DNA of 64,000 nucleotides from Synaphobranchus kaupii (Eukaryota; Chordata; Actinopteri; Anguilliformes; Synaphobranchidae), in contig CM056387.1 of assembly GCA_029718625.1 (NCBI GenBank), positions 36,238,931-36,302,930 on the forward strand, written 5' to 3'. Position numbers and translations under genes: made by a program. Each line of letters begins with the position of its first letter. Position 1 is the first letter of the stretch. Below, piece after piece: positions 23,806 through 36,662 of the stretch. The notes below the pieces were generated by a model, which was given only the letters and a program-made list of their open reading frames with translations, ran no database searches and was not told the DNA's origin.

Positions 23806-26605
23806 TGTATATATATAAACAAAGTGAAAATATGCTGAGATACTATGAACTGCCATCACGTAGCATAGCATACTTGTACAAATAAATTTACACGGCCTAA
23901 AAACCAGAAGCTTTGCTGAAAAGGGGAAAATGAAAGTTATCTGTATATTATCTTATTTATATGTTATCTTATTTATATGTTCTCTATAGATAATGCAAAC
24001 GCACAGAGGAGGATGCGCACAGTGCCCTGCTTCACAAAGTTACAACTTTCTCCTGATGATGTAGTTGGGAAAAAGTTTCACAATCACTCATTAATACATA
24101 TAATTGCACATATAAGGGCACTTTGCCGGTCAATTGAGCAGGTCACAGTGCCAATGTGTCTGAGAGTTTCATCTTTTGAACTAGTCCAAGTTCATTGGAG
24201 TCTTTGTCCAGATTTTTGGGAAACACTTGATGGGATTTGTGTCGCAATGCCAAATTGCAAGACTGCTTTTGACTCACTTTAAAAACGGTACATTTTATAA
24301 GTTATTAAAGATAATCAAGCTGTATAATGGTTAGATTGATTCAGCAATAAACATTTGTAATAAACATACGTACGTATATGCTTAATTAAGTGGAATGATT
24401 TTGTCTGTAGGTAGCCTTCGAATTGCTTTGTCTGGGATTTAAAACTGCAACATACACTGCTACAACACGGCAAACTCCATGCATTCTTTCCACTGTTTGC
24501 CTGATATGCATGCTCTATTGTCGCATACTGAATCTTCTCTACTGACCATGAGAACACGAGGACACGAGAAAGTTTGATGGTGAAAAACAGGCCATTCGGC
24601 TCTTCTAGTCCTGCCATTTTAGCTACTGTCTAGAGAATATCTGGCACTGTATATAATCTTATCTTGAATCTTATCCTGCTATGAGCCCTGACAAGCTATT
24701 CAATGGATGAATATCTCACTGTGGAGGAAAATGCTTCCGGAGATGAAGAGATGTAAGAACGGGGGCGCGGTAAAGCTTCTAGGTGCTGATTATTTAGCTC
24801 CAGTCTACGCTGCATTTTATTTTAGATTTTATCTCTCTTTTGCTCCTGCCAGCAACCCCTCGTTCAAATTTCGAAATAAACGACTTAAGCAGTACCAAAG
24901 ATGTATAATCCATTTAATTTGTGTCCCACGGTGACCCTCCATCCTCCCTCTATCCCCCGTTCCATCCCTCCGTTTCCACCCTTCATCTCCCAACCCTTCA
25001 ACTTATTTGGATGTCGTTGGACAGAGCCTGTCCTGATAGGCCACAGCCCATGTCACATGACTTATATCCTCAGACAGACATGGTCCAGCTGGGGGTCTAC
25101 AGGCTTCACGTTATACCAGCTCACGGAAGTTGAATTTTTATTGCTGTTATAAAAATACGTGTAGTTCAACTAAGAAAGGCTGCCCCACTTTCAGTGAATG
25201 GAAAAATGAAGATGAGTTCTAAATATTTAACAATAGGGAGCTTTTTTTTTGCAAGGGAAATGTTATAGTTGACAGGTTCCCTGTGACACAAAGCTAGAAA
25301 ATGGGAGGGGCGGGAGGAGCGCAGTGCCTTTGTAAGCTGTTTGCTGTCAACACGTTGTCATTGTTTCATTTGTCAGCAGAGCACCATGGACTGGATACTA
25401 GAACATGTGGAAACTGCTTCATTTTGAAAGTTTATTCTTTGCTGCCTTGACTTTTTATAGTAGCGTTCCTTCCCGATATACTTTCAGCGGCCTTAGCATA
25501 TAGCGCACCTGCTGAAATGGTACAAAAGCGCTCGCAGTCAGTGTAAACCACAGAAATCAAAAATGTTTAAAACACAAATAAACTTAGATGGAACAGAAAC
25601 TGAGGCAAAAACTTCCCTCAAAGTTCTCAATTACTGATCTGGGTCTCAGTTAATGGCAACAGCTCAGGAAAACAGGAAACTTGCCAGACTCAAAACTAAA
25701 TCAATTACAGTTTTCTAAGTAGAGGCATTCAGTAAAGTTAAGCACACACCGCTGACAAGAATCACTGAAAAGGTATTTAATTGCTTATGTCCATATCTAT
25801 TAAATGCTTTGAGACAAACCGTACAGAATGTGTGTGCACTGTGGTTATCTCTTATCTGTCATCACATCAGTCAAATAAGCATGTTCCAAACCACTGCTCA
25901 AACATAAAACACCACACATACAGTATAGGTGAGTAGTTTGCTCCACATAAATCACCTCATTTTATCCTGAAATCCCCAGACTTGTTATTCTACAAGTGTC
26001 TCTGAGAAGTGAGCTTTAATGCTGAAATGTGATTGGTTAAATGGAAGCCACTGAAAAATAAATGTTACTGGGCCCCAACAGGAGGGCCCCAGTTATTATG
26101 ACAATGAAATAAGAGCTCCTGGAGGCTGTCCGAGTGAAAAAAAAGTAGCCTGTGTGCGTGACGTCACGTGGCGCTGTAATGGCGACGTATTCAAGCTGTC
26201 TCTCGTGTTCGTGTTTGTTAATTTGAATGTATTTTGTTGTGTCTGGCTTTTGTCTTTTGTTTTTTTCATGTGCTGTGTGTCTGTTGTGGGACAGGGAAGT
26301 GGGCTGGAGATTGTTCAGGGCACTCATGCTGCTCGTTTTGATAATATTAACGAATTGTATATTCGGGATAATTTTGTTTGTGGTCGTCACCATGGAGACG
26401 CATTCACAACATATGCTCGGGAATGTCCGTTGGATCTGCAGCTACAAAGTTTACCATCGTTCTTCACCGGAGTTGAAGATGTCGGGACTCGGGACTGATC
26501 TAGGACTGCAGGCAATCTTCAAAAGGCCACCAGGAAAGGGGAAGGAGACGATAATGTGAGGGAGGAGTGAGGCGATGACTAGGAAGGCTGACTCAGTTTG
26601 GTGCT
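23806..26605. other. Intergenic, no gene recognised
   Basis: Short frames only. About 26140-26605 could be the 5' part of the retroelement that ends at 26930 (GC-rich, CACGTGGCGC, ATGGAGACGC), but no reverse-transcriptase motif is present. Confidence 0.4.
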
Positions 26606-26935
26606 CCGTTTCAACAGTGTACAGAGACCGCAAAACTATGTGTATGGAGGAAAGTCGTGAAGGCGGAGTTTGTGTGTTGGACTGCTTGATAACACTGGAC
26701 ATCTCAGGACAGCGGGGGCTATTTTTAATCATGACGTTTGGCTGTAGGCTATTACACTTTAATTCACTTAATTAGTTTGATTAATGCAATGATTATATTG
26801 AATTTCTTTGTTTGATATGTTTGTTTGTGTGTTGTGGGTCTGCCCCACTGTCTATGTCTTTTTGTAGTTGCTGGGGCTACAACTGAAGTTCCCTAGCGGG
26901 AAAATAAAAGTTATTCTATTCTATTCTATTGTATT
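26606..26935 (+). mobile_element. Non-LTR retrotransposon-like 3' end, copy B
   Basis: It shares about 300 bp with 8306-8618, including GACAGCGGGGGCTATTTTTA and GTGTTGTGGGTCTGCCCCAC. It ends AATAAAAGTTATTCTATTCT with (TTCTA)n. Confidence 0.65.
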
Positions 26936-27089
26936 ATATATGATCACAGACTTTTTTTTTCCCTTGGATGACTGGACAATCCTACCTAGCATATGTTAAT
27001 GAGATGTCCAGGGCTTTGTCTACCACTTTGCACTGAGGATGTCATGGTAATTGCATCACAGGTTTCACTTGCTGCTAGACACTTTTCTC

Positions 27090-27165
27090 TGTGCAGCGTC
27101 TTTGTGACAGTTCTCTATAAAAAGTGCTATACAATTAAAATTGAATTGAATTGAACTTATGTCCT
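27090..27165 (+). mobile_element. L2/CR1-like LINE 3' tail
   Basis: GTGCAGCGTCTTTGTGACAG followed by AAAAAGTGCTATACAATTAA and (ATTGA)n is the familiar 3' tail of fish L2-type elements. Confidence 0.6.
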
Positions 27166-28258
27166 CCTCAGACCCGGCAATTAATTTCTGTCCCCTGTAG
27201 GGGACATGAGCCTCTGGTCGTATTTCAAGAACCATATATTCTAGTATGTTGTAACCTACACTACAAGGGGCATTCAATTTTCAAAGCAACATGATTTTGT
27301 CATCAATACAATTATGTAAAAAAATTAGTATAATAATAATTAAGACACTTTTTTTCACCGGGGTCCCAGCAGGATATGCTAATGGCAGATTATTTGGTTG
27401 GGTTGATAATCATGGTTGATAATCATGGTTAATAATTATGGTTGATAATTATGGTTGAAAAGGTTCCAGGGCTGTTGTACTGTATTCCATTTTGATTGTC
27501 CAATCAAATTACTCGACCGGAACTGACTGTTCTATAACAGCATTTATGCCAGTCAACGTTGCATAAAAGGCACTCTGCCAGTGTAAAATGTACTCCGTCG
27601 GTGGGTGTTGATTTCACACTGAGAATCTCCGTGTGATGATGCTGAAACCGTTCTGTGGGCTGCGATTTCAAACGGTTTCAAAGCGTTTGCAGGCCCATTA
27701 CCCTCATCTCTGTAGCGGTTTATGAAGCGGCAGAACCCCTAATAGTTGCCCTTTAAGCTTTATTACTAGTCACTTCAACTGAATTTCATAGCCTGTACTC
27801 TGAATAACCCATCAGCTTAAGCTCATGACTTTTCCAGCCAATCAGGGGCAAGGAAATGTGTTCAGGGTGGAAGTAGCTCATGCGTAAAACAAATTGTGTG
27901 AGGAAGATGGATGCTGGGGAATTATTTTTTTTTTGGGGGGGGGGGGGTCCATTTGACAAAGTTTTTGTTCACACAAAGAAACATGCAAGCTAAAAGCACA
28001 CCAGGAGTTCCACAGCCAATCCCAGCAGGCATTCAGAAACATGTAAGCCACCCTAATGCATTTTGGAGTCATTTGCCCGTGTGTGTCTGACACTCTCTGT
28101 AATTTATGCCACCGCTGCTCTTTAGCTTTGAACGTCTGGCACTTTCAGACAGGATCTCACCGTTCACTCGGCATCCGACTCTGTTCTTTTTAAAAGGTGT
28201 GTGCGGACCTTGGATGTGAACCAGTGGAGAGGATAAAAAAAGAAAGGGAGGAGTATAT
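27166..28258. other. Intergenic; 14-bp GGTTGATAAT repeat at 27395-27458, G10 at 27937-27947
   Basis: Four to five imperfect copies of ATGGTTGATAATCA occur near 27400. Nothing else seen. Confidence 0.5.
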
Positions 28259-28758
28259 NNNNNNNNNNNNNNNNNNNNNNNNNNNNNNNNNNNNNNNNNN
28301 NNNNNNNNNNNNNNNNNNNNNNNNNNNNNNNNNNNNNNNNNNNNNNNNNNNNNNNNNNNNNNNNNNNNNNNNNNNNNNNNNNNNNNNNNNNNNNNNNNNN
28401 NNNNNNNNNNNNNNNNNNNNNNNNNNNNNNNNNNNNNNNNNNNNNNNNNNNNNNNNNNNNNNNNNNNNNNNNNNNNNNNNNNNNNNNNNNNNNNNNNNNN
28501 NNNNNNNNNNNNNNNNNNNNNNNNNNNNNNNNNNNNNNNNNNNNNNNNNNNNNNNNNNNNNNNNNNNNNNNNNNNNNNNNNNNNNNNNNNNNNNNNNNNN
28601 NNNNNNNNNNNNNNNNNNNNNNNNNNNNNNNNNNNNNNNNNNNNNNNNNNNNNNNNNNNNNNNNNNNNNNNNNNNNNNNNNNNNNNNNNNNNNNNNNNNN
28701 NNNNNNNNNNNNNNNNNNNNNNNNNNNNNNNNNNNNNNNNNNNNNNNNNNNNNNNNNN
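28259..28758. other. Assembly gap, 500 N
   Basis: Exactly 500 undetermined bases, so the size is probably a placeholder. Frames across it are meaningless. Confidence 0.99.
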
Positions 28759-31700
28759 AAGCAATGCTATCCAATCTTTCCTAAATTATTTAATGTAACT
28801 TGGCCCTGTTTTTTGCCAAACTCTCGGTGCTGTATAGGTATGGGGCATGCCCCACCAAGCCGTAACTTGGCGGATGGCACACCTGCCATCCTAATAATGC
28901 TGCTATTGCTCCACTTAGAGTTGACAGCAGACATCCCAGTAAAGGACAGCGAACCGACAGAAGGGCCAGTCGGCGGGGCATAAACGCAGGGCTGAGACAA
29001 GCTTCATTCTCAAGATTACACGAGAAAGGACGATGCATTTGTTTATGTAATTTATTAAATCACATAAACGTTATTTATTAACGTTTGCTATTACCCGGGG
29101 GAGAGAGAGGAGGTGGTGTGGGAATCGGGGTGGTGGGGGTGACCTAGAGAACGTTCCACACGGGAGCCACACACACGGGCACGTTGGGCGCTGCTTAATA
29201 TGCAAGGGAGCCAGGTGAAGCTCATAGGTATTCATGGAGATGCCGCACACCTGAAAAGTCTGCAAAGTGTGGGCTGTGAAAATTGAGGCAATGTTCTCTT
29301 CCAGGAAGAGAGCAATGTCACGGCATTGTCTCCTACCTTTTATAGAGAGTGCCCACAGAGAGCAGAACAATAGCAAACATATTATCATATACCCCTAAAG
29401 CCTAAAAGACATCTGTAAAAGCCTGAAGGTATTATAACGCAGCTTTGTTCTGTTCTGGGCCGATGCGTGTCTGTCAACTGCGCGTAACAGTTTTCCTTTC
29501 AGGAATGCCCCACGCAAGAGTGTCTCTGCTCAGAGAGAGAGAGAGCAATGAAAAGAAAGAAAGAAATTTATAGAGAAGCAGAGAGAAAAAGTGAGAGAGA
29601 AAAAGCGATGGGAAAAGAGAGAGTGCAAAATTGAAAGAGGTAAAGTGAGATATTGAGAGAGAGGGGGAGGGTGGGGGTAAAATTGAAAGAGGTAAAGTGA
29701 GATATTGAGAGAGGGGGGGGGGGGGTGGGGGGTAAAATTGAAAGAGGGAGAGAGAATGTGTCTCTCAGCCTCTTTTTGATGTCGGTGACCCACAGTATCG
29801 GTCTAGGAATTGAGCTGTTCACTCACGCTGAGTGTCTGCCTCCCGGACAGGTACCAAGGTCACCTGGATCCTCCTTCAGACAGCTATAACTGTCACAAAC
29901 AGACCCAGTGCTTTTACCTACACTGCATAGCCTGTGGGTGCAGGAAAAAGAATTAAATTAGACTCCTACACACCACCAACAAACCATAGAATTAATGTTA
30001 TTCGCTGTGTTTCTATTTAACAGCGCTTTTATTGAAGTAGGCTACTAAGGCCCTGGGGTTTTTTAATCCTTAAGATAATTAATCAGGGAACTCCTCTTCC
30101 CAATAATAAAAATGAATGTCAGGCGCGGTATATGTAGCCCCAGTAGGCCACTTAGGATTTAGCAGAAGAGAATCCGCACTGGGGATTGCGACAGGATTAA
30201 ACCGACGCTTGCATGTTGCACCAGTCCAGCCGCTACAAGGGTGTCTTTCGGTATCAGGGATAGAATCTGAGGCTCAGGAGTGGTACAAGACGTAACCATG
30301 GTGATGAAGAACTGCAACTGTTCCCGTCCCGCGCCGTTTTGAAGATGTTTATCGAGCTATTCGTGGCGGAGCCGGGCGGATGACTGTTTTGCGAGCGGCG
30401 GCTGCTGCCGGGGCTGACTGAAATCGGTCATACAGGAGAGAAAAGGATCGTTCTCACGGAGCCCCGCTGAATCTTAATTACCAGCTGATAACGGGGGAGC
30501 TATTGAGCAAAGCCATTTTCATATTCATGTCTGCGAGGCTAAAGTAGATAATGACTCTTCTCCAACTATCATTGCCCACTGTTTAATTACAGCTATGTAC
30601 AATTAAACCATAGGCAATAATGATAGTATATTCGTGTGAAAATAAGCATCTTCTTGCGTTCGTAAAATTCTATTAGCACATTAAAATCCTTGGAAGCGGC
30701 ACTGAAACAGTCTGAGTGGATGAGGTGTGTCGGAACCCCCTATTATTAAATAAACACGCGGTTAGCAACCAGTGTTAGAGAGGGTCCAGGCACATTTTAC
30801 TTAATCTAAACCGACGCCATCTTGACTTTCCAAACCTGTCTGCTTTCCTACCTTAACAGCCAATCAGCAGCGTTTATGATAATGTTCACCAGAACAGTTG
30901 CACATCTGCACGGCGTGTAAACAAAATAAATTGTGCCAGATGGAATGGAGGAAATAATGCATCACTCAAACAAGTAGAGTAATAATCTGTTTTGCTGGCC
31001 CAACAAATGCCATAATTACTATCTCTGAATTCATATCCTGTTTTTTACATTCTGTGTAAAACGTGCTGCCTGTCTTCATCAAAACAAAGAATGTGGACCA
31101 CATTTTCAACACATTAACCAATTAAATAGTGCTTTTTAATGCTGTAGATGTGTTTTATACTAAGTGTAATACTCATGAAGTTTCATATTTGTAGTTTGCA
31201 TTCATTTGGCCTACCATTTGACATTTTATTCAATTTTATAAAACATTAAATCTGCCTACATTTGGATTCAATCATGCCTTTATGAGCCATTCAAGTAGCT
31301 CCTTCCTTCATCTGACTATGAATTGCATTTTTTCGCCGTGAAAAATCTACCATAAACCGAACCCGTTGCCTCACTGTCCCCCTTAAATGATCCAAAAAGT
31401 ATTTTGTGGCGGAAAAGTTGAATATAAATTCAGTATGAAGGTGTTTCAAAGAGGAGATACACTGTCTGAGAGACAGCTACTCACCGAGCCTTATTCTCAT
31501 TTCACTCCCCTCCGCTCATATGGTAACATATCATCCCGTCTCACGCTTTTTTAGCTGCTCCAAAATCCGCAGGAGAAGGAGGACGAGATTCATCAAACAG
31601 GATTCAGCCGAACAGGACCGTTAATAAAATGGGATTTTATATCACTTTTCTTTTTATGACATTCTGAAGTTTGCAGTCTTCAAAGCAAGAAATAGTTGAA

Positions 31701-31900
31701 CTGAGAGAACTCACCCCATGCACTGGTAACAGTCCGGAACCTTCTTTAGAATGGGGTTTTTCACGTTTAACAGGCTTAACACTATTTAAGTAAGAGTCAC
31801 TTTATGGACTGCGATTAGTGCCAAAAACCTGCACAGAACTGGATCTGTACTTGACATTTTGAAATGTATTGTTAAATAACTGAAAAGTAATATATAAAGT
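28759..31900. other. Intergenic; GA-rich repeats 29535-29760; AT-rich unique 30480-31260
   Basis: Near 29630-29750 a roughly 60-bp GA-rich block (AAATTGAAAGAGGTAAAGTG) is tandemly repeated two to three times. 30480-30690 and 30930-31260 are unique, rich in TAATTA-type cores, and could be conserved noncoding elements (inference). Confidence 0.45.
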
Positions 31901-31912
31901 ATATACTGTATG

Positions 31913-31983
<71 letters not shown>
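31913..31983. repeat. (TG)n microsatellite, about 35 units
   Basis: A pure TG run with degenerate CG/TG edges. Confidence 0.96.
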
Positions 31984-31985
<2 letters not shown>

Positions 31986-32828
31986 TCGTGCGTGCGTTCA
32001 TGTGCATGTGTGTGCCATCACAAATTCTATGTAAAAAAGAAATTTGTTTATAGTTAACCTTTTTTTCACATTCACACTTGGAATTAAGGTCAAATTAGAT
32101 TTTTTTTAAATTTAATTTACAAAAACCTGCTCTGGATGGATCTGAAAAGTAAGAGTACTGATATAGCCCAACTCCCACCAATCACCAAGGAGAAAGAAAC
32201 TGGAACAATGACAATGGCCATATTATTAGACAAGTTAGGCCATTCATCTGTCAATCTCTATCCAGATATCTGGCCAGCTACTGTTTAACCTTGGCTAGAT
32301 TTTACTAGCTAGCTAGCAAGCTGGCCAACTACGAATACAGCCTGTAAACTAGCTTCCTGGTTTTCACTGCGATAGTTTGTATTTAGTTAGGGGGAATGAT
32401 TTTACTCTTATTTAACTTCCATTCAGAAGTTCCATTACGGAGTGAATTTACTCCAAAATATCCAACTGTTGTGTATAACTACAAACACAACTCACGTGGT
32501 GCTACAAATAATACTATTGTATATGCATTCACAAGGTGCACATATAAAGAAATACACCTGTGACAAGACACAGTTTTCTGTCTTCAAAGACAGATAAGTG
32601 TATAGCATCTGCAATGTACATAACACATTCAACCGTTTATAGTCTGAGCTTGTCTTAACACCAAAAAAAACAGCTACTTCCAGCATATTCCAGAGACGGA
32701 GGATGTCCTCCCTGTCATGTCATCCCACAACTTTACAACTGAAGCTGGAATGCTCATGGTACTATGATTGTCTCCTCAAGATTGTCTGTACTCAGAAGTC
32801 ACTCAACCTCCAAGTTGACCAAATCAAT

Positions 32829-33150
32829 ATCCATCCATCCATCCATTATCTAACCCGCTTATTCCTGGTCAGGGTCATGGGGGGCTGGAGTCTATCCCAG
32901 CATGCATTGGGAGAGAGGTCGGAATACCCCCTGAACAGGTTGCCAATTCATCGCAGGGCACACAAACCATTCACTCATACTCATACCCATGGGCAATTAG
33001 ACTCTACAATTAACCTGCATGTCTTTGGACTGTGGGAGGAATCCGGAGTGCCCGGAATCCACGGAGAACATACAAACTCCACACAGAAAGGCCCTTGGTG
33101 GGGATTCGAACTCGGTACCTTCTTGCTGTGAGGCGACAGTATCAGGACAT
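32829..33150 (+). repeat. CATCCATCCATCCATTATCT dispersed fish repeat
   Basis: The sequence runs through GGGGCTGGAGTCTATCCCAG, CATCGCAGGGCACACAAACC, CTGCATGTCTTTGGACTGTG, CAAACTCCACACAGAAAGGC and GGGGATTCGAACTCGGTACC. It is a very common teleost repeat; it ends in a tRNA B-box-like word. Class unresolved. Confidence 0.75.
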
Positions 33151-33561
33151 AAGTATAAGTAAACATTTGATAGAGCTGCAGCACGCAGATGGGGTTGGTG
33201 GTGGAGGTAGTAGTCATCTGTTCTATTAGGCACACAGCACATCTGTAAGCCTTAAAGTCACAACACAAAAATAAATAAAACGGTAATTTACAGTTGTGTG
33301 TGACAATTTGCTGGTAAATGGTGCTATACAAAAACAAGGACTGATTGGATAGCCAATGCTAATTTGCGTTTGAATGTATCTCGCTTTTCTTCTTACTCAT
33401 AACAACTTTAATGCTAACTTTGGTAATCGTTTCCAGCCCCTTCAGTCTAGACTGAAGGGGAGTTTCCAGCCCCTTCAGTCTACAATTGCTGTGGCTTCAG
33501 TGTTAATGAATCCTATGTCTTAGTAGCAGGTACGGCTTGAGGAGGTTCTAGTTGGAGATTG
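33151..33561. other. Intergenic with a perfect 24-bp palindrome at 33437-33460
   Basis: CCCCTTCAGTCT joins directly to its reverse complement. TTTCCAGCCCCTTCAGTCTA is then repeated directly at 33463-33482. No gene seen. Confidence 0.7.
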
Positions 33562-33797
33562 TAAAGGCCCACACGCATATTTTTCATGTTTTTGAGCTTT
33601 CCATATAATCCTGGAGCTTTTCAATTGTGTTCCATGCTGGTTCAAGTCAAAAAAATTGCAATTTTGGTCGAAGTATGCATATTTTAGGGTCTTAGTAAAA
33701 ATGATTACCAACGTGATATGATGTATGTTTTTGCATAATTTGTTGGAGTCTCAATCCGAATGTGTGCAGACAGGGGGCCGATGTGTGTGGGCCTTTA
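33562..33797. mobile_element. MITE, 236 bp, TAAAGGCCCACAC ends
   Basis: TAAAGGCCCACACGCAT at 33562-33578 matches the reverse complement of 33781-33797 with one mismatch. The interior is AT-rich. No clear TSD; superfamily unknown. Confidence 0.65.
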
Positions 33798-34316
33798 AGT
33801 GTCAACAAGTTATCATTTAAAACATTGAACTATGGCACAGTACCAAGAAAAAACTATTTTATATTTTTGGCTGCACTAAATTGTTCAAATGCAGCTATAC
33901 ATGCTCAGTATATATTTCTCTGAAGGGATCATTATTTAAATTTTCAGCCCACTTTAAAATGCTTTGTAAGATAGTTTGCTTGTTAGATTGCTGTCTTATT
34001 ATTTTCTTAGTTGGGAAAGTAGTGAAATGCAAATTCAAAATGTCAAGTAGAGATTTGTTCTTTTTGGTACTAATCTCACTCCATAATCTCCCCCATCTGG
34101 TTCTGATGACCTATTCCATGCCTGTTTAAAATATCTCCTATTGGAACAACATTTTTTATTCATCATAACCAAAAACCTTTCAAGTGAAGTGTACAAAGGT
34201 GACGCACATTAGACAAAATCAAGTAAGAAACTTTTTTTTTTAAACGCGTGATCCTTTAAAATGGTGTGCAGTAGGTATATGAACTGCTGGGGATTGTTAT
34301 AAAGGTACGACTCTGT
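33798..34316. other. Intergenic, nothing identified
   Basis: AT-rich sequence with no gene or repeat structure that I can see. Confidence 0.5.
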
Positions 34317-34625
34317 GGGTGCGTCCCAATAATCGAAAAATGCACCCTCCCTTCCTCCACTACCACCTCCTCTCCTCCGTGCCCCAGAAATGGATCTTTG
34401 TGTTTTAATCTAATGTTGCGGATTACATCTTAAGTACTTATTAATGGTTACATATTAATTAATGTCTCGACGCAAACCACAATGTCAGGTACATCGTATA
34501 CCTGTACATGAAAATACTTGTACTCGAAACGAAAGGCAGTTTTGCATACTTCCAGGTAGGAGAGGAGTGGTAGTGGGGGAGTGGAGGAAAGGAGGTGGGG
34601 AGTGAAGAATATTGGGACGCAGCCC
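34317..34625. mobile_element. MITE with GGGTGCGTCCCAAT ends, copy 1
   Basis: GGGTGCGTCCCAATAATCG at the left and ATATTGGGACGCAGCCC at the right. Inner CTCCACTACCACCTCCTCTC is mirrored by GGAGAGGAGTGGTAGTGGGG. Much of the interior matches 62660-62931. Confidence 0.8.
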
Positions 34626-35490
34626 GGATGCGCACGGCATGCTATGTGGGAAGCTAATCCGTAGCCATTGCATAAATGTATATATTATATACAGTTTCCC
34701 CGCAGGCTACGTGGGAGGACATTAATTATGCAGTCCTCTGTGCATAAGCGTTGTCATGACTCTGCTGCCATAGGCCAGACATGACGGTTGTACGAAATTA
34801 GCTCTCCATTCCACAGGCAGAGTAAATTAATATCTAATCTGAGAGAGGACAGCCGTAGACCTCTTGTGTACCTGCTTCTTATACTGTGATTCTTAAGAGT
34901 TTTTTATTTGTAATAATATTTGTAATTTATTTGTCTGATCCCCCCACCCCCACACAACCCCACAATATCCAATTGTTGTGTCGTTCCAACAAATGGCTGT
35001 TCTGCACGCGGCAGGTCTGGCATTTATAAGGAATTAAACTAATTAAATGTGCGTGTGCTTTGTACTCTCTACAAAACAAGCAGTTAATCTCTGTGCTATT
35101 TCCACACTCTGAAATGCTGCCCATTGCATCTGTATTCATGTAAAAGAGTGGTCTGTCCTCCGCGCTTCAATCACGTCCTTACAAAGCACCCCCTTTGGCT
35201 CTCAGGACTTCAATGGCCGTTTAATATTCATATCGAGGGGCCACTCGTGATTCCACATCTCTGTTTAAGATTATTTGCATGATTTGCCTTATTTCAGACT
35301 CCTAATTTGTTAGTTCATTCAAAAGAGACTGTATGTGGTAGGGATCTTTGATTTAGCAGACATGCATGTGAAATAGGGGAAAAGAATAAAAGGCAGTAAT
35401 GTTGCTCAAGCACTATAAGAGGTGTAGATTAAACCGATAAAACCTTAGATTAAGCACTTATGCCATGATCCAGGACCGAAGACAACCCGG
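34626..35490. other. Intergenic; unique stretches 34720-34870 and 35190-35300
   Basis: ATTAATTATGCAG, TAAATTAATATCTAATC and an octamer ATTTGCAT at 35273 sit in repeat-free sequence. These are candidate noncoding elements at low confidence. Confidence 0.35.
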
Positions 35491-35495
35491 CATCT

Positions 35496-36170
35496 GATTG
35501 ACAGCGCAGACAAGTTCACACAGCTGGAACATGATTGACAGTACTGACACGTTTACACAGCTGGAATGATTGACAGTACTCACATGTTTACACAGCTGGA
35601 ATATGATTGACAGTATTCACATGTTTACACAGCTGGAACATGATTGACAGTACTGACATGTTTACACAGCTGGAATGATTGACAGTACTGACACGTTTAC
35701 ACAGCTGGAATGATTGACAGTACTGACATGTTTACACAGCTGGAATATGATTGACAGTACTGACATGTTTACACAGCTGGAGTGATTGACAGTACTGACA
35801 TGTTTACACAGCTGGAATGATTGACAGTACTGACATGTTTACACAGCTGGAATAATTGACAGTACTCACATGTTTACAGCTGGAATATGATTAAAAGTAC
35901 TGACATGTTTACACAGCTGGAATGATTGACAGTACTCACATGTTTACACAGCTGGAATATGATTAACAGTACTGACATGTTTACACAGCTGGAATGATTG
36001 ACAGTACTGACACGTTTACACAGCTGGAATATGATTGACAGTACTGACATGTTTACACAGCTGGAATGATTGACAGTACTGACACGTTTACACAGCTGGA
36101 ATATGATTGACAGTACTGACATGTTTACACAGCTGGAATGATTGACAGTACTGACATGTTTACACAGATG
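35496..36170. repeat. 35/37-bp minisatellite, about 19 copies
   Basis: The unit is TGATTGACAGTACTGACATG then TTTACACAGCTGGAA, with or without an extra AT/CA. Short and long units often alternate, giving a 72-bp dimer (24 codons). That is why a repetitive frame appears on the minus strand; it is not a gene. Confidence 0.95.
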
Positions 36171-36662
36171 GAATATGTCCTCTCAAGGGGACTTTTTGCG
36201 TGATATTCATCCTTATTCAGGATCATTTTTTTTCCCAAGGTAGACGGATGGATTTTTCAAGGTAGATAGAATTTCTCAAGGAACATATTTAGCCCAACCT
36301 GATATTTAGATTATGTGCTTTTGCTTTGAGCCCTAAAAGATTCCCATGACAATGAATGACAACATATTTTAGTGAGATTCCCAGCAAGCAGGGATCTTTG
36401 AGACAGCTGTTGGGAAAAGCTGTCAGCACGGCAGGACTGTGGTGGCCCACTAGCAGCGGGAAAATTCACTAACTACTTTTCTTTCTCTTAACAGCTGAGC
36501 TGAGCTGACACGCATCTCAATTGACTCAATTGGCGATGTGCAAAATGCTGGCAGATGGACAGCTGTGCTGGTGGCCAGGTGTGTGTGTGTGTGTGTGTGT
36601 GTGTTGGGGGGGGGGTGTTTGTGTCAGCAGGGTTATCCCCAACTCATCGTGCACTACTGACA
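36171..36662. other. Intergenic; (TG)n and G9 at 36580-36613
   Basis: No gene seen. Confidence 0.6.

Noticed and set aside
28069..28784. ORFs on both strands across the N run
   Set aside because: They consist mostly of undetermined residues and have no meaning.
35496..36170. CRISPR-like array of regular repeats
   Set aside because: The units are contiguous without unique spacers, and the genome is vertebrate. It is a minisatellite.
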